Below, in pieces: positions 51,700 to 53,204 of a DNA stretch of 53,204 bases. Position numbers and translations under genes: made by a program. The notes under the pieces were generated by a model. That model had not been told where the DNA came from. It made no database searches and saw nothing but the letters and a program-made list of their open reading frames with translations. Origin of the DNA: CG2-30-36-16 sp964372115 (GTDB lineage: Bacteria; Bacteroidota; Ignavibacteria; Ignavibacteriales; Ignavibacteriaceae); the NCBI GenBank assembly GCA_964372115.1, contig CAYJPN010000035.1:1-53204 (forward strand), given 5' to 3'. Position 1 is the first letter of the stretch. Every line of letters begins with the position of its first letter.

Positions 51700-51824
51700 T
51701 TGAAAATACATGTGTCCGTGTTAAGACGCCTGAAGCTTGCCCGCCATTTTGTTTGGCGGGACTTAGTCCAACACCGACTTATGCCCAGGCTTTGCTCGGT
51801 ATGAATTCTTGTAACGTTATACCC
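51700..51824 (-). repeat. Cassette site in reverse orientation, right end
   Basis: On the minus strand it reads GGGTATAACGTTACAAG, then ATTCATACC, then CCCGCCAAACAAAATGGCGGG and CTTAACACGG. The order and sequence match the 5' part of site 1 (1443-1612), although site 1 carries an extra CCCCG/CGGGG-hairpin segment. The GGGTATAAC box (51816-51824 on the plus strand as GTTATACCC) matches AGGTATAAC at 52400-52408 on the other side of the outer-membrane gene. Confidence 0.6.
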
Positions 51825-51827
51825 TTT

Positions 51828-52382
51828 TTATAAACTATAAAAACCTAAAGAAAATCCAACTCCTAAATAAGTTGTGTTTCCTTCAATGAAAGATGTTGAT
51901 CCTTTTAAAAGAATTCCAAGTACATACTTAGTTATGTTGTATTTTAACTCGAACCCTGCCCTTAGTAAAGCAGTTGGTTCAGGTTCCCTTGAATATTTTC
52001 TGGTGTGAATTGACAAGCCTCCAACGACACTAAACCAAAATACACTTCCTTTTATAGTGTGTCGGGCAAAAAGATTATAATCTAAAAAAGGACCACCACT
52101 TTCACGACCTCCCCCAACATCTAAACTGAGATAGTCATAATATTCAATACTTATTCGTGCTCCGAAATTGTAATGCTTGTTCTCAGATGAATAGACATCA
52201 TAATCTGCTAAACCACCTATTTCACTAACAACAAGAAATGAGGTAGCTTCGATCTGTAAACCAGAAAATCTAGGTTTTAGCGATAATTTGTTTAATTGTG
52301 TGGAATCAATTTGGCAAATAGAAATATTATTTATCAATATGAAAAAAGTTAATACTAAATAAAAAATTCTGAATAATACCAT
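51828..52382 (-). CDS. Outer-membrane beta-barrel-like hypothetical protein (cassette gene)
   Basis: The 184-residue product has a signal peptide (MVLFRIFYLVLTFFILINNISICQ) and a mature part with alternating hydrophobic strands and Gly (NFGARISIEYYDYLSLDVGGGRE, TYLGVGFSLGFYSL with a terminal aromatic-Leu). This fits a small eight-stranded outer-membrane barrel. It is oriented leftward and lies between boxes that pair with each other (52400-52408 and 51816-51824), so it could be a single-gene cassette in the reverse array. No specific function is recognised. Confidence 0.65.
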   Translation of the reverse strand: MVLFRIFYLVLTFFILINNISICQIDSTQLNKLSLKPRFSGLQIEATSFLVVSEIGGLADYDVYSSENKHYNFGARISIEYYDYLSLDVGGGRESGGPFLDYNLFARHTIKGSVFWFSVVGGLSIHTRKYSREPEPTALLRAGFELKYNITKYVLGILLKGSTSFIEGNTTYLGVGFSLGFYSL

Positions 52383-52429
52383 ATCATTAAAATTAACAAA
52401 GGTATAACTAATATTTAATCAGACATGTC

Positions 52430-53204
52430 CTATTCATCTGCTACAAGTTTCTTTAACATTATAGTGGCATTTTGATTATTCGGATTTAACTCCAGTGCTT
52501 TTTTATAATTAATAATAGCTTGCTTGTTGTCTCCGCTATTCATAAACGCCTCGGCTAGACTATCAAAACAATTTCCTGACTCCGGATAAAATTCTGTGTT
52601 TAGTTTGAAAATTGCAATTGCTTTTTCAAATTCATTTTGACCCATGTAGGCATATCCCAGACTGTTGAATCGATTTTCAGAGATATAGAAATCAGAGGGG
52701 TTATCATTTTTCAATTTACGGTATAAATTAACTGCTGCATCAATTTTGCCTTCATCAAATAATTCAATGGGTATTTTCTCTCCCTTATTCATCCTGTAGC
52801 AAGTAACAGGTTCACTTAGAAATCGTCCAAGTTCATCTGAAAAATAATAAACTACCGAAGACGCATTATTATCTTTATCAAAATTAAATTGAAGATTCCC
52901 TAATCTAAACTTTATAACAAATTTTCCATTTCCAATATGAAATAATTGTGCATCGTCAAATCGATTTATAACTAACTTATTCTGTTCATTTGTTATTTCA
53001 AAATAGTCATCAGAACCTATTGAAAAACGACCGCAATAATTATTAATTCTATTTACATCTATATCTGCTATTTTATATTCCTCCGGAAGATATTTAGCCC
53101 AATTATAGATTTTGGCAATTCCGTTTGTAATTTCCCGAATTAAATTTGCTCCGTTTTGTCCATTTGTAAAGATAACAACGCCATAACCATCTGTTAAATG
53201 CGAT
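52430..53204 (-). CDS. Serine hydrolase (beta-lactamase-like) C-terminal part with TPR repeats, partial
   Basis: The frame is open to the right edge, so the N-terminal catalytic domain is outside the window. The visible 257 residues start with SHLTDGYGVVIFTNGQNG, a pattern of the C-terminal side of class C beta-lactamase/esterase domains, followed by IAKIYNWAKYLP and a beta-rich linker. Two to three TPR repeats close the protein (FNSLGYAYMGQNEFEKAIAIF, CFDSLAEAFMNSGDNKQAI, YKKALELNPNN). An internal ATG at 52792 is not the start because the frame continues upstream with family-like sequence. It may be cotranscribed with the outer-membrane gene. Confidence 0.75.
   Translation of the reverse strand, partial: SHLTDGYGVVIFTNGQNGANLIREITNGIAKIYNWAKYLPEEYKIADIDVNRINNYCGRFSIGSDDYFEITNEQNKLVINRFDDAQLFHIGNGKFVIKFRLGNLQFNFDKDNNASSVVYYFSDELGRFLSEPVTCYRMNKGEKIPIELFDEGKIDAAVNLYRKLKNDNPSDFYISENRFNSLGYAYMGQNEFEKAIAIFKLNTEFYPESGNCFDSLAEAFMNSGDNKQAIINYKKALELNPNNQNATIMLKKLVADE

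Larger units (their letters stand above)
51195..51700. other. Non-coding boundary stretch with decayed elements
   Basis: No intact gene is seen. It contains the transposase tail (51422-51540) and a palindromic stretch at about 51553-51590. The remainder looks like unremarkable AT-rich sequence. Confidence 0.5.

Noticed and set aside
1..53204. tRNA, rRNA or riboswitch genes
   Set aside because: I looked in gene-free stretches and saw no cloverleaf with GTTCRA-type loop, rRNA sequence or known riboswitch core. A covariance search would be decisive.

Overview
The window looks like chromosomal DNA from an uncultured or little-studied member of the Ignavibacteria (Bacteroidota/Chlorobiota group). 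The evidence is the AT-rich sequence, three secreted proteins with the C-terminal type IX secretion (T9SS) sorting domain built around NYPNPFNP, a TIGR03790-type protein, YCF48-like repeats, and many small enzyme and regulator families common in that group. These assignments come from motif reading; no database was consulted. No rRNA, tRNA or CRISPR array was seen.

Layout. 1-4565: an integron-like gene-cassette array. Each module (a GIY-YIG plus Mrr-like nuclease pair, an antitoxin plus PIN toxin pair, a lipoprotein, a racemase-fold protein) is followed by a long, hairpin-rich repeat site. Short inverted repeats match at the two ends of three of the four cassettes. No integrase is present. 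4613-11431: accessory small-enzyme and regulator genes (GlxA-type AraC regulator, VOC protein, three RibD/DHFR-like reductases, DoxX-like and other membrane proteins, WYL regulator, DinB protein) with one decayed gene and one MITE-like element. 11684-28685: mostly ordinary metabolic and envelope genes (RsmI-like methyltransferase, OPT transporter, LPG-synthase-like protein, rhomboid/PAP2 cluster, sialate O-acetylesterase, MFS transporter, dodecin, AlkD-like protein, homocysteine methyltransferase, aldo/keto reductase), plus an MNT gene whose HEPN partner is broken. 29120-34319: two large T9SS substrates and a small, strongly ribosome-bound gene. 34320-37029: a rearranged zone with 106-bp tandem repeats and an exact 294-bp duplication carrying the 5' end of thrA. 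36875-40373: thrA-asd, the aspartate-to-homoserine pathway.

41125-44929: a membrane-stress operon (putative RHH regulator, PspA/IM30, OB-fold membrane protein, flotillin) behind a textbook -35/-10 promoter. 45017-50696, minus strand: a GyrI-like protein with an AraC-GyrI regulator, a DUF1566 T9SS protein, and an ECF sigma / anti-sigma-like / LTXXQ-like periplasmic sensor set. 50929-53204: a decaying boundary with a broken HExxH protein and a transposase tail, then a second, oppositely oriented cassette-type site with an outer-membrane protein gene and a serine hydrolase-TPR gene that runs off the edge.

The main biological story is that both ends of the window carry the same kind of mobile cassette site in opposite orientation, enclosing about 46 kb of more ordinary chromosome.
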